From: Streptomyces verrucosisporus
GTDB lineage: Bacteria > Actinomycetota > Actinomycetes > Streptomycetales > Streptomycetaceae
Assembly: GCF_017114865.1 (NCBI RefSeq)
Contig: NZ_JADEYH010000011.1
Coordinates: 1-64,000 of the forward strand
DNA length: 64,000 bases
Direction: 5' to 3'
In this document: positions 1 to 8,294 of the stretch, in pieces
Position numbering within the stretch: position 1 is the first letter of the stretch
Layout of the letters: the number at the start of each line of letters is the position of its first letter
Notes under the pieces: generated by a model
What the model saw: only the letters and a program-made list of their open reading frames with translations
Database searches by the model: none
Told to the model about the DNA's origin: nothing
Made by a program: the position numbers and the translations under genes

Positions 1-39
1 CGGCTGCGGCTGCGGCTGCGGCTGCGGCTGCGGCTGCGG
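1..39. repeat. Hexanucleotide tandem repeat (CGGCTG)n
   Basis: Six perfect copies of CGGCTG fill the first 36 bases and a partial copy follows. The array runs to the left edge, so its full length is unknown. It could be a Pro/Ala/Gln/Ser-type low-complexity coding stretch of a gene outside the window, or an intergenic microsatellite. The remaining bases up to 181 are G/C-rich and show no gene. Confidence 0.8.
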
Positions 40-181
40 TCGGCCGGACGGCCGCTGCGCTGCTTCGTCCTGCGGTCGGGACACGGGGACCTCCGGTGGT
101 GCGTATCGGTTCCGGGGAAGGAGGCGGAAGAGGGTGGGGACGGGGCGCGGGGCGGCGGACGGGGGGCGCGGGGGCGGGGCG

Positions 182-1876
182 TCAGCGGAGGCGGAACGCC
201 TTCATCACCCGCAGGGAGGCGCTCATGAAGGCCGCGTACCTCTCGTCGTCCATGCCGAGCGACGGGGCCATGGGCAGCAGCCGCTGGGTGGCGACGGTCT
301 GCGCCTCGGTGTACTTGAGGATGCCCTCCGAGCCGTGCCGGCGGCCCACCCCGGACTCGCCCATGCCGCCCATCGGCGCCTGGACGCTGCCGTACGCGGC
401 GGCGTAGCCCTCGTTGACGTTCACCGTGCCGGTGCGCAGCCGGGCGGCGACCTCGCGGCCCCGGCGGGTGTTCTTCGTCCAGACGCTGGAGTTGAGGCCG
501 TAGGGGGTGGCGTTGGCCAGCGCGACCGCCTCGTCCTCGTCGGTGAAGCGGTAGACGGAGACGACGGGGCCGAAGGTCTCCTCGCCGCAGACGGCCATGG
601 GGGCGGTGACGCCCTCCAGGACGGTCGGCTCGTAGAACAGCGGACCGACGTCGGGGCGCGCTCTGCCGCCGGCCAGGACCTTGGCGCCCTTGGCCACGGC
701 GTCGTCCACGTGCCGCACCACGTTCTCCAGCTGCCGCCGCGAGACGAGCGATCCCATGTCGGCGCCGTAGGCCAGCGCCGAGCCCAGGCGCAGCGCCCCG
801 GTGCGTGCGGTGAACCGCTCCAGGAAGGCGTCGGCGATCGAGTCGTGCACGTAGAGCCGCTCGATGGAGATGCACAGCTGCCCGGCCGAGGAGAAGGCCG
901 CTCGCACCGCGCCCTCGGCCGCGCGGTCGAGGTCGGCGTCCTCCAGCACCAGCATGGCGTTCTTGCCGCCCAGCTCCAGCGAGGTCCCCACCAGACGGAA
1001 CGCCGCACGCTGGGCGACCTCGCGGCCGGTGCGGGTGGAGCCGGTGAAGGAGACGTAGTCGGCGTGGTCGACGACGGCCGGGCCGACGACCGGCCCCTCG
1101 CCGATCACGATCTGCCAGACCCCGGCCGGCAGCCCGGCCTCGATCAGCAGGTCGCGCGCCCACAGGGCGGTCAGCGCGGTCTCGGTGTCGGGCTTCATGA
1201 CGACGGCGTTGCCGGCTGCGAAGGCGGGCAGCGCGTCGCCGACCGACAGCTCCAGCGGGTAGTTCCACGGGGCGATCTGCCCGACCACGCCCTTGGGGTG
1301 GCGCAGCTCCCGCACCCGGGTGAGCACCGGGATGGCGCCGGTGTGGCTCCGGGGACGCAGGTACACCGGGGCCTTGCGGCCGTAGTGGCGGGCGGCGACG
1401 GCCACCGCCTGCACCTCCTCGTGGGCGTGCAGCCGCGCCTTGCCGGTCTCCAGCTGGACCAGGTCCAGCACCTCCGACTGGCGGGCCAGCAGCAGGTCGT
1501 GGAAGCGCAGCAGGACGGCGGCGCGCTCGCGCACCGGCCGCGCCGCCCACGCCCGCTGTGCCTCGCGGGCCCGGGCGTAGGCCTCGGCGACCTCGGCGGG
1601 GGTGGATTCGGGCAGGTCGGCCAGCTTCTCGCCGGTGAAGGGGGTGTGGCAGGCGGTGCGGCCGCTGCCCGCCAGACCGCGGGTGATCCGGGCGACCAGT
1701 TCGCCGGTCACCACCTCGGCGGCGGTACGGGCGGCGGCGGGAGCGGTGGCGACCGGGTTGCCGGCCGTCGTGGGCGCGGCCGGCGCGGCGGGGGCCGCGG
1801 TGACCGCGGGAGCGTCGGGGGCGGTGCCCGTCGTCTGCGCCGCCCCGGTGGCGGCGGTACCTGGCGAATCCGTCAT
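182..1876 (-). CDS. NAD(P)-dependent succinic semialdehyde dehydrogenase family protein
   Basis: Aldehyde dehydrogenase of about 564 residues, which would oxidise succinic semialdehyde (GABA or 2-oxoglutarate side routes) to succinate in the cytoplasm. An alanine-rich N-terminal tail of about 60 residues precedes the ALDH fold. The cofactor motif FTGSTRTG, the general base in LELGGKN (Glu near residue 301) and the nucleophile in AGQLCIS (Cys near 335) are all present, followed by EETFGPV. The ATG at 1876 starts MTDSPGT. A GTG at 1927 would add 17 residues, and neither start has a clear Shine-Dalgarno sequence. The family call is sure; the exact substrate is inferred from similarity to the succinic-semialdehyde subgroup. 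Confidence 0.9.
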   Translation of the reverse strand: MTDSPGTAATGAAQTTGTAPDAPAVTAAPAAPAAPTTAGNPVATAPAAARTAAEVVTGELVARITRGLAGSGRTACHTPFTGEKLADLPESTPAEVAEAYARAREAQRAWAARPVRERAAVLLRFHDLLLARQSEVLDLVQLETGKARLHAHEEVQAVAVAARHYGRKAPVYLRPRSHTGAIPVLTRVRELRHPKGVVGQIAPWNYPLELSVGDALPAFAAGNAVVMKPDTETALTALWARDLLIEAGLPAGVWQIVIGEGPVVGPAVVDHADYVSFTGSTRTGREVAQRAAFRLVGTSLELGGKNAMLVLEDADLDRAAEGAVRAAFSSAGQLCISIERLYVHDSIADAFLERFTARTGALRLGSALAYGADMGSLVSRRQLENVVRHVDDAVAKGAKVLAGGRARPDVGPLFYEPTVLEGVTAPMAVCGEETFGPVVSVYRFTDEDEAVALANATPYGLNSSVWTKNTRRGREVAARLRTGTVNVNEGYAAAYGSVQAPMGGMGESGVGRRHGSEGILKYTEAQTVATQRLLPMAPSLGMDDERYAAFMSASLRVMKAFRLR

Positions 1877-1940
1877 ACCGGGGAGGGTACGGCGTGGGAA
1901 ACCTTCTGTGTACCCGGCGGTAACCACTTTTCACTGAATC

Positions 1941-1958
1941 CGCCAGTGAACACTGGCG
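1941..1958. promoter_or_regulatory. Perfect palindrome upstream of the dehydrogenase gene
   Basis: CGCCAGTG and CACTGGCG form 8-bp arms separated by AA, about 65-80 bp upstream of the aldehyde dehydrogenase start. The size and symmetry suit a dimeric repressor operator such as TetR or GntR type. No regulator gene is adjacent, so the binding protein is unknown. Confidence 0.45.
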
Positions 1959-2066
1959 CAGATTGCGCGCATCCGGGCGGAGGCCCGGAGAGCGGCCCGG
2001 GAAACGGCCGGAACCCGGCCGGGAAACGGCCTCGGGCGCCGGGCGGGCGGCCCGCCCGGGCACGGC

Positions 2067-4436
2067 TCAGCCGGCGGCGCGGTAGGTGTCGGCGATCGTG
2101 TCGAAGACGCGGTCGATGTCGTCCTTACGGTTCTCCGGACCCCTGACCAGCACCGAGTGGTAGCGGTCCTCCAAGAGGACCGCCCGGTCGCACATGTAGG
2201 TGCTCTCCGCGCCCTCGCGCCAGCTGAACCGGCCCTCGGCCATCACCGTCCGGCCCACCTGTATCCGCCGCATCCCGGAGCTGGTCGCCCAGTCCGCGGC
2301 GCGGTACGCGTCCAGCTCCCGCTGGTCGTCGGTGAGGTACGCCATCGGGTCCGGGCCGTACTCCTCGGTGGTGTCCCGGCCGGAAACCACGACGATCTCC
2401 AGGCCCCCGTGTGTGAAGACCGTCCGCCCCCGGCCGTCCGGCCCCGCCCGCCGGGCGTCCTCGGGGAGCGCGATCCGGAAGCCGGCCGCGTCATCGTGCA
2501 GCTTGTAGCCGTCGAGCCCTTCCACCGGGTCGCCGGCCTGCGGCCGCTCGGTGCCGGGCTCCTCCGAGCCCCCGGGCCCGTCCGGACCTCCGTCCTCGTC
2601 CTCGCGCGGCGGGGCCTGCTCACCGGGCTGCTCCGGCTGCTCCGGCTGCGCACCCACGCTGCCGGGCCGCTGGTCGGCGCTGTTCCCGGTGGAGCCGGTG
2701 CCACCGCCGGGCATGTACACGGCCGCGTACACCAGCGTCCCGGTCAGCAGCAGGAGGATCAGCCCGACCAGGACCATGCCCAGCCGGCGCGGCGACCTCT
2801 GCTTCCGGGCGCGCCGGTGCCGGGCGTGGGTGGCCACCGGGGACCGCTCCGCCCGCTTCCTGCGCACCAGCTCGCCCCGCCGCCTTATGATCGGCAGCCG
2901 CCTGGGGTCGGCGGGCCGGCCCGCCTCCAGCGAGAGCGGCGCGGTGACCGTGTGCAGCCCGACCTCGGGCTCGGGCGCGGAGCGGATCAGGGAGCGCAGC
3001 CAGCCGCCCAGTTCCTCGAAGTCGGGCCGTTCGGTCGGGTCCTGACGCAGCAGCGACTCCACGACGGGCCGCAGCGCACCGCATTCCTCGGCGAACGCGG
3101 GCGGCTCGGCGCACACCATCTGCACCAGCTCGGCCACCGACTCCTCGGGGTAGGGGGCGTGCCCCTGGACGGCACGGAACAGCAGTGCGCCCAGGCCCCA
3201 CAGATCGGCCGCCGGGCCGACCGGCGGGGCCAGCCGCCAGTTCTCGTAGACGGGCCCGGCCTGCTCGGGGGCCCAGCGCTCGGTGACGGCGCCGACGATC
3301 GCCGTCCTGGTCTGGCGGGCGCGCTCGGCGGCGAGCGCGGTGGTGGGGCCGCGGTAGCGGTCGCCGTCCTCCTCGCCCCAGCTACGCGCGGGCGGCGTCC
3401 GTTCTCCGTGCGGCTCCCCGCCGAACGCCTCACCCCCGTACGCCGCATCGCCGAACGGGGCCGAGCCGCCGGGGGGCACCGGGCGCAGGTCCCCGGCCTG
3501 TCCGCCGGCCTCGCCCCTGCGCGCCTCGACCTCGGCCCGGGCGGCGGCGGCGCGCGTACCGGCCCGGTACGCTGCGATGGCACCGCTGCGCGCGGCGCGC
3601 CCGTCGGCCGGGCCGCCGGGCTCCGGGTGCCCGCCGCCGTGGGGCGCGTGGTGGCCGTACGCCCCGGGCTCCCCCGCCTCCGGGCCCCCGTCGGCGCCGG
3701 GGCCGGCCAGCTGGCGGGGCACACCGCCCGTCGCCGGACCCTGGTCCGCCCCCCGGTAACCGGGCGGCAGGCCGGGGACGCCGTTCCCGGGCACGTCGTC
3801 CGCCGAACCGTCCGCGGGGCCGTCCACATGGCCGCGCGGCAGCACGCTCGGTGGCGCCGGGAGGGGGTCGTACCCGCACAGGGCCTCCTCCGCCGCGCCG
3901 GCGGCCAGCCCGGTGAGCACGACCCGGCCGTCGTCGCAGACGAGGACGGTGCGGGGGGTGATGTTGCGGTGGACCCAGCCGTGCGCGTGGACCGCGCGCA
4001 GAGCCGTGAGCAGGTCGGCCGCCAGCTCCGCCGCCCGGTGGGGGCTCAGCGGGCGCTCGGCCAGCAGGGCGGCCAGCGGCCGGGCCGCGACCAGTTCGCT
4101 GACGATCCACAGGCCGTCGCCCTCGACGAAGACGTCGAAGACCTGGTCGAGCCGGGGGTGGTCGGGTATCCGGGAGGCGGCCAGCGCCGCCTCCACCGCG
4201 CGCCGCACGGCGGGATCGGCCGGACGCCGCGTGGCACGGCCCGCGCCGTCGTGCCCGTAGCCGCCCCCGCCGGGGAACTCGGCCTCGACGACCTCCGGCA
4301 GCGGCACCTGACGGACCAGCACCTCCTGTCCGCTGGCCGTGTCGTACGCGCGGGACTCCACCAGTTCGTACTCGTCCGACGGCGGACGCGGCAAGCGGTA
4401 CCGTTCGGCCAGCAGCCGACCCGAGTACTCGTCCAC
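2067..4436 (-). CDS. Membrane-anchored protein kinase-like protein (predicted pseudokinase)
   Basis: Protein of 789 residues with a GTG start preceded by GGGGAGGG. An N-terminal kinase-like domain (about residues 10-480) is split by a Gly/Pro/Ala-rich insert of roughly 150 residues. It keeps the fold landmarks DLWGLG and TERPDF but has lost the catalytic set. The usual ATP lysine position is Arg42 (VLVRQV), HRD is HRN (156-158), and DFG is TGL (175-177). A basic stretch leads into one transmembrane segment (about 552-575), a Pro/Gly/Glu linker and a C-terminal extracytoplasmic domain of about 145 residues. It lies near an intact kinase (6268-8076) with a similar outer domain. I infer a scaffold or sensor rather than an active phosphotransferase. 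Confidence 0.87.
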   Translation of the reverse strand: MDEYSGRLLAERYRLPRPPSDEYELVESRAYDTASGQEVLVRQVPLPEVVEAEFPGGGGYGHDGAGRATRRPADPAVRRAVEAALAASRIPDHPRLDQVFDVFVEGDGLWIVSELVAARPLAALLAERPLSPHRAAELAADLLTALRAVHAHGWVHRNITPRTVLVCDDGRVVLTGLAAGAAEEALCGYDPLPAPPSVLPRGHVDGPADGSADDVPGNGVPGLPPGYRGADQGPATGGVPRQLAGPGADGGPEAGEPGAYGHHAPHGGGHPEPGGPADGRAARSGAIAAYRAGTRAAAARAEVEARRGEAGGQAGDLRPVPPGGSAPFGDAAYGGEAFGGEPHGERTPPARSWGEEDGDRYRGPTTALAAERARQTRTAIVGAVTERWAPEQAGPVYENWRLAPPVGPAADLWGLGALLFRAVQGHAPYPEESVAELVQMVCAEPPAFAEECGALRPVVESLLRQDPTERPDFEELGGWLRSLIRSAPEPEVGLHTVTAPLSLEAGRPADPRRLPIIRRRGELVRRKRAERSPVATHARHRRARKQRSPRRLGMVLVGLILLLLTGTLVYAAVYMPGGGTGSTGNSADQRPGSVGAQPEQPEQPGEQAPPREDEDGGPDGPGGSEEPGTERPQAGDPVEGLDGYKLHDDAAGFRIALPEDARRAGPDGRGRTVFTHGGLEIVVVSGRDTTEEYGPDPMAYLTDDQRELDAYRAADWATSSGMRRIQVGRTVMAEGRFSWREGAESTYMCDRAVLLEDRYHSVLVRGPENRKDDIDRVFDTIADTYRAAG

Positions 4437-4765
4437 GGCGCCCTCCCCACACGGACTGATGCCCTACGGCCCGTCAGGATCCGTTCCCACCGGCCGGATC
4501 GCTGACGCACAGGGTCTGCGTACTATCACGATACGTGCCCGGACGGCCTCGCGCCGCCCGTAGCGGCACTCTGCCACGTCCTCACGATGCCGGTTCCCGG
4601 CGGTCGGCCATACGCACGCACCCGACCGGAAATGAGCCAAGGCGCCATCAAGGGGCTTTACGGACAAGAAGTCCGTATCAGGCACGCCATCTCCACAGCA
4701 TGCGCCTTGATCGACTAGCCTCCCCTCGTCATCGGTACACCCCGTAACACCACCTTCAAACGGAA
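4437..4765. other. Intergenic region, no gene supported
   Basis: About 330 bp between the pseudokinase start and the secreted I36-type gene. Base composition becomes visibly more A/T-rich from about 4600 on. Both flanking genes must be transcribed outward from here, so it should hold two promoters. I could not choose a convincing -35/-10 pair. Confidence 0.5.
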
Positions 4766-5239
4766 GTGATCCCCCTGAAGAAGATCCTTTTGAGCTTCGG
4801 CCTCACCGTTCTCGCCACGACCGGAACATTATTCTCGTCAGCCGCACCGGCGACGGCCCTGGACTGCACCGTCTCCAACCGCCCCTGCGTCGTCATGTAC
4901 TACAACAGCAATTACGGCGGAGCGTACTTTCCGACCTCGACCAGCATATCGAACCTTGCAGGGTACACTTTCATGGGGTTCTCCGGCGATCCAGGCCGTG
5001 GACAAGGCGTGAAGAACAACGCCGCCTCGGCCCAGTTCCGCGCCGATGACAACTTCTATCTTTCCTCCGGCACCATCTTCTTCAACAGCGGTTACGCCGG
5101 ACCTTGCGACACCTTCAGAACCATCGAGTACAACTGGGTGAGCTCTCCCAGGCTCGCTAGAACGTACAACGACAACGCCTCCGTTCTCATCAAGGCGGGC
5201 TACGGCACGACCCACCCGAGTGGCTGCTACGCCTGGTGA
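4766..5239 (+). CDS. Secreted peptidase inhibitor family I36 / crystallin-like protein
   Basis: Small exported protein of 157 residues. A Sec signal peptide (KK, then a hydrophobic run, then a likely cut after PATA near residue 31) precedes a mature domain of about 125 residues. That domain is rich in Tyr, Asn, Ser and Gly with four Cys, and has the VVMYYNSNYGGAY pattern of beta/gamma-crystallin-like I36 inhibitors. The GTG at 4766 has GGAAG almost touching it. A CTG at 4775 would sit 8 nt behind the same GGAAG and give LKKILLSF, a cleaner signal peptide, so the start is open. Codon use is less G/C-biased than in the neighbours, suggesting transfer. Family call is by pattern; inhibitory activity is inferred. 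Confidence 0.75.
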   Translation: MIPLKKILLSFGLTVLATTGTLFSSAAPATALDCTVSNRPCVVMYYNSNYGGAYFPTSTSISNLAGYTFMGFSGDPGRGQGVKNNAASAQFRADDNFYLSSGTIFFNSGYAGPCDTFRTIEYNWVSSPRLARTYNDNASVLIKAGYGTTHPSGCYAW

Positions 5240-5260
5240 AGGTCATCCGAAATGCACGCC

Positions 5261-5301
5261 CGGAGCCCCTTCACTCCGCGCTGCGGAGTGAAGGGGCTCC
5301 G
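5261..5301 (+). terminator. Perfect 19-bp stem terminator
   Basis: CGGAGCCCCTTCACTCCGC and its exact complement enclose a 3-nt loop (GCT) just after the I36-type gene. There is no T-tract, as is common for Streptomyces terminators. It separates that gene from the next secreted-protein gene. Confidence 0.85.
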
Positions 5302-5336
5302 CTCCCACTCCCACACTCGCCCAGTGCCGCAGGAAA

Positions 5337-6257
5337 ATGAGAAGATCAATATTGATAGCAGTGTGCGCCACACTGGCCGCAACAGCCGTGGGCGCTGCAC
5401 TGCTCCGGAACGGCGAACCTCTACTGGAAGAGCGACCGGCCAACCACAGGGAAGCAGCCAGAAAACGCACCGCATCGAACACCGCGTTTACCATCGACCT
5501 TCCCCTCGATCGGTTCTCCCTGTCGCAAGAGGACCAAATCCTCTTGCAACGGGCGGAGATCAAGGCGCAGCAACTCTGTGTTGCCCGCTTTGGCGTGCCG
5601 GCCCCCAAGGCAGCCGAAATCCCCAGGGCTGCGAACTCCGCAGAGCTGACCAGGCGGTACGGACTACTGGATCGACGAGCAGCCGAAAAGAACGGCTACC
5701 AGATTCCGGATTCCTCGGACCCCGCGCCGGACGTCTACCCTGAACTCAACGAGATTCAGCACGCGCTGCTTTCCGGACACGAGGCTGATGGCGGCGTTCT
5801 CAAATCACATCGAGGCAACCCTGTTCCGGAAGATGGATGCGCGGGGGAGGCCGCGCACAAGATCCGGGCTCGCGACAAGGACGAGCAGATTCGCATGGCC
5901 GTCGCGCGGGACATCGACCACGAGAGCTACAAGCGTTCGCTCACGAATCCCCGCGTCAGGAATTCCTTCGCCGATTGGTCACGCTGCATGAAAGGGAAAG
6001 GTTTTACCTACGAATCGCCCCTCACTGTCACCTCGGATCCCCGGTTCGCGGAACCGGATCCGGACGACAAGGAACGCACGGTGGCCGTCGCCGACGTCGA
6101 CTGCAAGTTTTCCGTAGATTTGCCGAACGTGTGGATGAATGTGGAGAGAAAGATCCAGCGGGAACTAGTGGAGAAGGACAAGCGAACCTTGGATCTCTTG
6201 GCCGCCGACCAAGAGAGGATACTGAAAAAGGCTCGTGCTCTACTGAGAGCAAAATGA
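5337..6257 (+). CDS. Secreted or lipid-free anchored hypothetical protein
   Basis: Protein of 306 residues. The N-terminus MRRSILIAVCATLAATAVGAA is a signal peptide or membrane anchor. The mature part is charged and mostly helical in character, with few Cys (one in EDGCAGEA, one in DWSRCMKGKGF, one in DVDCKFSVD) and a Lys/Glu-rich end (RALLRAK). The phrase WSRCMKGKGF followed by a Pro/Asp segment resembles exported streptomycete proteins of unknown function. AGGA lies just 5' of the ATG. It ends 10 bp from the convergent kinase gene. Codon use is more A/T-tolerant than in the flanking genes. No function is assigned. Confidence 0.75.
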   Translation: MRRSILIAVCATLAATAVGAALLRNGEPLLEERPANHREAARKRTASNTAFTIDLPLDRFSLSQEDQILLQRAEIKAQQLCVARFGVPAPKAAEIPRAANSAELTRRYGLLDRRAAEKNGYQIPDSSDPAPDVYPELNEIQHALLSGHEADGGVLKSHRGNPVPEDGCAGEAAHKIRARDKDEQIRMAVARDIDHESYKRSLTNPRVRNSFADWSRCMKGKGFTYESPLTVTSDPRFAEPDPDDKERTVAVADVDCKFSVDLPNVWMNVERKIQRELVEKDKRTLDLLAADQERILKKARALLRAK

Positions 6258-6267
6258 CGCACCGACG

Positions 6268-8076
6268 TCATTCACGGGGACGGAAGGAGGAAAAGAAAAC
6301 CCTACGCGCATCCACGGAGTAGTCCGCCTCCCAGTCGGCGTCCTTGGCCGTATACATGATTCCGTATCCCAATCGTGCGCTGACTACGAAGCCGCGGTCT
6401 ATCGAGTGGTAGGTGACTCCCGAGTCTCGGTACGTGAATTCCCAGTCGGCGGCCTTCCATCCCCGGTAATCGACCGGCTTGATCGACACGCGTTCGTACC
6501 GCGCGCGCCGCATCCACTGCTCCTGGTCCTGCCAGTCCTTCACGGGGTCGCTCTTAGGCGTGGTGGTCCACCCCACCAACAGCTTCTGCCCTTGTGGTCC
6601 GGCGAACCTAGCCCCCGCGGCGTCGGTCTTCCCGTACTTCCAGCCTTCCGGCAGGGAGAGCGAGAAGCCCTGTTCGTGCCGGTACTCGGCGCTCCCCTCT
6701 TCTTTTCCGCCTCCGTCCTTCCCGTCCACCGCCTGCGGGGATCCGTCGGTGCCACCGGTACGGGCAGGAGATGCGCTCACCCCCTCGGTCTCCCGCGCAT
6801 CCGGATCGCCTCCGGTTCGCCCCCCGTTCCCGCCGGGGGACGCGGACCGCCCTTCTCGACCTCTCTCCCCTCTTGTTTCCTCACCACCGCCGTCGGCGGA
6901 AGTCACCAGGACCACACTGGCCACGACCGCCACCAGGACGGCAACGGCCACGAGGATGCTGAGCGCCTTTCCGCGACGGCCCTTCAGATACGCCAGGCCG
7001 GCGGACGACGGCCTGCCCGTCAGCTCCCCGGGATCGCTGTCGCCTCTGCCTCCGGAAGTCCCTCCCCCCACGGCACTTTTGACCGCGGTTGCCCCTCTCA
7101 CGTCCCGTACGCCGTGCAGGGCGGCACGAAGCCGCTCGGAGGATCCGGTGGCCGCCCCGGCGCCGGCCACCGGGAGCACGGTCGTACGGGTGCCCTCCGG
7201 CTCCTCCTTCTTCTTCTCCTCGCCCCCGGCGCGCGGCCCGCGGGCCGCGCGCTCCAGCAGCGCCCGTGCGCCCGGCTCGTCCAGCCGCTTGTCCGGGTCC
7301 TTGTCCAGCAGGCCGTGGATGACCGCCTCCAGGGCCCCGGCGCGTTTGGGGGGCTCCAGCGGCTCGGTCATCACCGCGGTCAGGGTGGCGATCGCCGACC
7401 CCTTGTCGTACGGCGGGTGGCCCTCCACCGCCGCGTACAGCAGCCCGCCCAGCGACCACAGGTCGGACGGCGGACCGGGGCGCTGGCCGCGCGCCCGCTC
7501 CGGCGCTATGTAGGAGGGCGCGCCGACCAGCATGCCGGTGGAGGTGAGGGAGGGGTCGCCCTCGACCTGGGCGATGCCGAAGTCGGTGAGGACGACCCGG
7601 CCGTCCTCGTCGGCGATCAGGACGTTGGAGGGCTTCACGTCTCGGTGCAGGATGCCCTCGCGGTGCGCGGCACGCAGCACGTCGAGGATCGCCAGACCCA
7701 CCTCGGCCGCCCGCCGCGGCTCCAGCGGGCCGTCCTCGCGCAGCACGTCGGCCAGGGAGCGGCCGTCGATCAGCTCCATGACGATCCAGGGGCGGTCGTC
7801 CTCGTCGACCACGTCGTAGACGGTGACGGCGCTGCTGCTGCGGATGCGCGCGATGGCCTTGGCCTCGCGCAGCGTGCGGGTGATCAGCCGGCGCTTCTCC
7901 TCCTCGTCGATGCTGGAGGGGAAGCGCAGTTCCTTCACCGCGACGGTACGGCCCAGTACCTCGTCCTCGGCCCGCCACACGGTGCCCATACCACCGCGGC
8001 CCAGGACGTCGCCCAGCCGGTAACGCCCGCCCAGCAGCCGTCCGGCCTTCTTGCCGCGGCCGTCCACGTCGCTCAT
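6268..8076 (-). CDS. Transmembrane serine/threonine protein kinase
   Basis: Intact Hanks-type kinase of about 602 residues. The Gly loop GRGGMGTVW, ATP lysine K48 (VAVKEL), HRDVKPSN (144-151), DFG (165-167), APERARG and DLWSLG are all present. A Ser/Pro/Gly linker leads to one transmembrane helix (LSILVAVAVLVAVVASVVLV), a low-complexity region and a C-terminal extracytoplasmic domain with GFSLSLPEGW and AADWEFTYR. That outer domain resembles the one on the pseudokinase at 2067-4436. The ATG at 8076 (MSDVDG) is chosen because GAGGGGA precedes it and the kinase fold starts just after; in-frame codons upstream read as non-coding. The ligand is unknown. Confidence 0.93.
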   Translation of the reverse strand: MSDVDGRGKKAGRLLGGRYRLGDVLGRGGMGTVWRAEDEVLGRTVAVKELRFPSSIDEEEKRRLITRTLREAKAIARIRSSSAVTVYDVVDEDDRPWIVMELIDGRSLADVLREDGPLEPRRAAEVGLAILDVLRAAHREGILHRDVKPSNVLIADEDGRVVLTDFGIAQVEGDPSLTSTGMLVGAPSYIAPERARGQRPGPPSDLWSLGGLLYAAVEGHPPYDKGSAIATLTAVMTEPLEPPKRAGALEAVIHGLLDKDPDKRLDEPGARALLERAARGPRAGGEEKKKEEPEGTRTTVLPVAGAGAATGSSERLRAALHGVRDVRGATAVKSAVGGGTSGGRGDSDPGELTGRPSSAGLAYLKGRRGKALSILVAVAVLVAVVASVVLVTSADGGGEETRGERGREGRSASPGGNGGRTGGDPDARETEGVSASPARTGGTDGSPQAVDGKDGGGKEEGSAEYRHEQGFSLSLPEGWKYGKTDAAGARFAGPQGQKLLVGWTTTPKSDPVKDWQDQEQWMRRARYERVSIKPVDYRGWKAADWEFTYRDSGVTYHSIDRGFVVSARLGYGIMYTAKDADWEADYSVDARRVFFSSFRPRE

Positions 8077-8257
8077 GCGTCCCCTCACACTCAGCCCGCC
8101 CCAGCAGTGGCCCCATTCTCCCCCACTGGGCGGACCGCGGTGCACGCGGCCGGGGACACACAACCGGAACGGCGGTGCGCGGGGCCCGGGCTGACGCCCC
8201 GGCATCCGCGGGCGCGCCGGGTGCTCCCGCTCACCGCCCGTTCACCGCCCGCGCTGC

Positions 8258-8288
8258 GGCCGCCGGTGACGGCGTGTCACCGGCGGCC
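8258..8288 (-). terminator. Hairpin terminator after glpD
   Basis: GGCCGCCGGTGAC pairs perfectly with GTCACCGGCGGCC across a 5-nt loop, six bases past the glpD stop codon. It has no T-tract. Confidence 0.75.
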
Positions 8289-8294
8289 GGGCCG

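Noticed and set aside
134..4505. Very long open frames on the plus strand opposite the dehydrogenase and pseudokinase genes
   Set aside because: They mirror the minus-strand genes, lack domain sense and arise from the G/C-rich third positions of the true genes. The same holds for many long antisense frames across the window.
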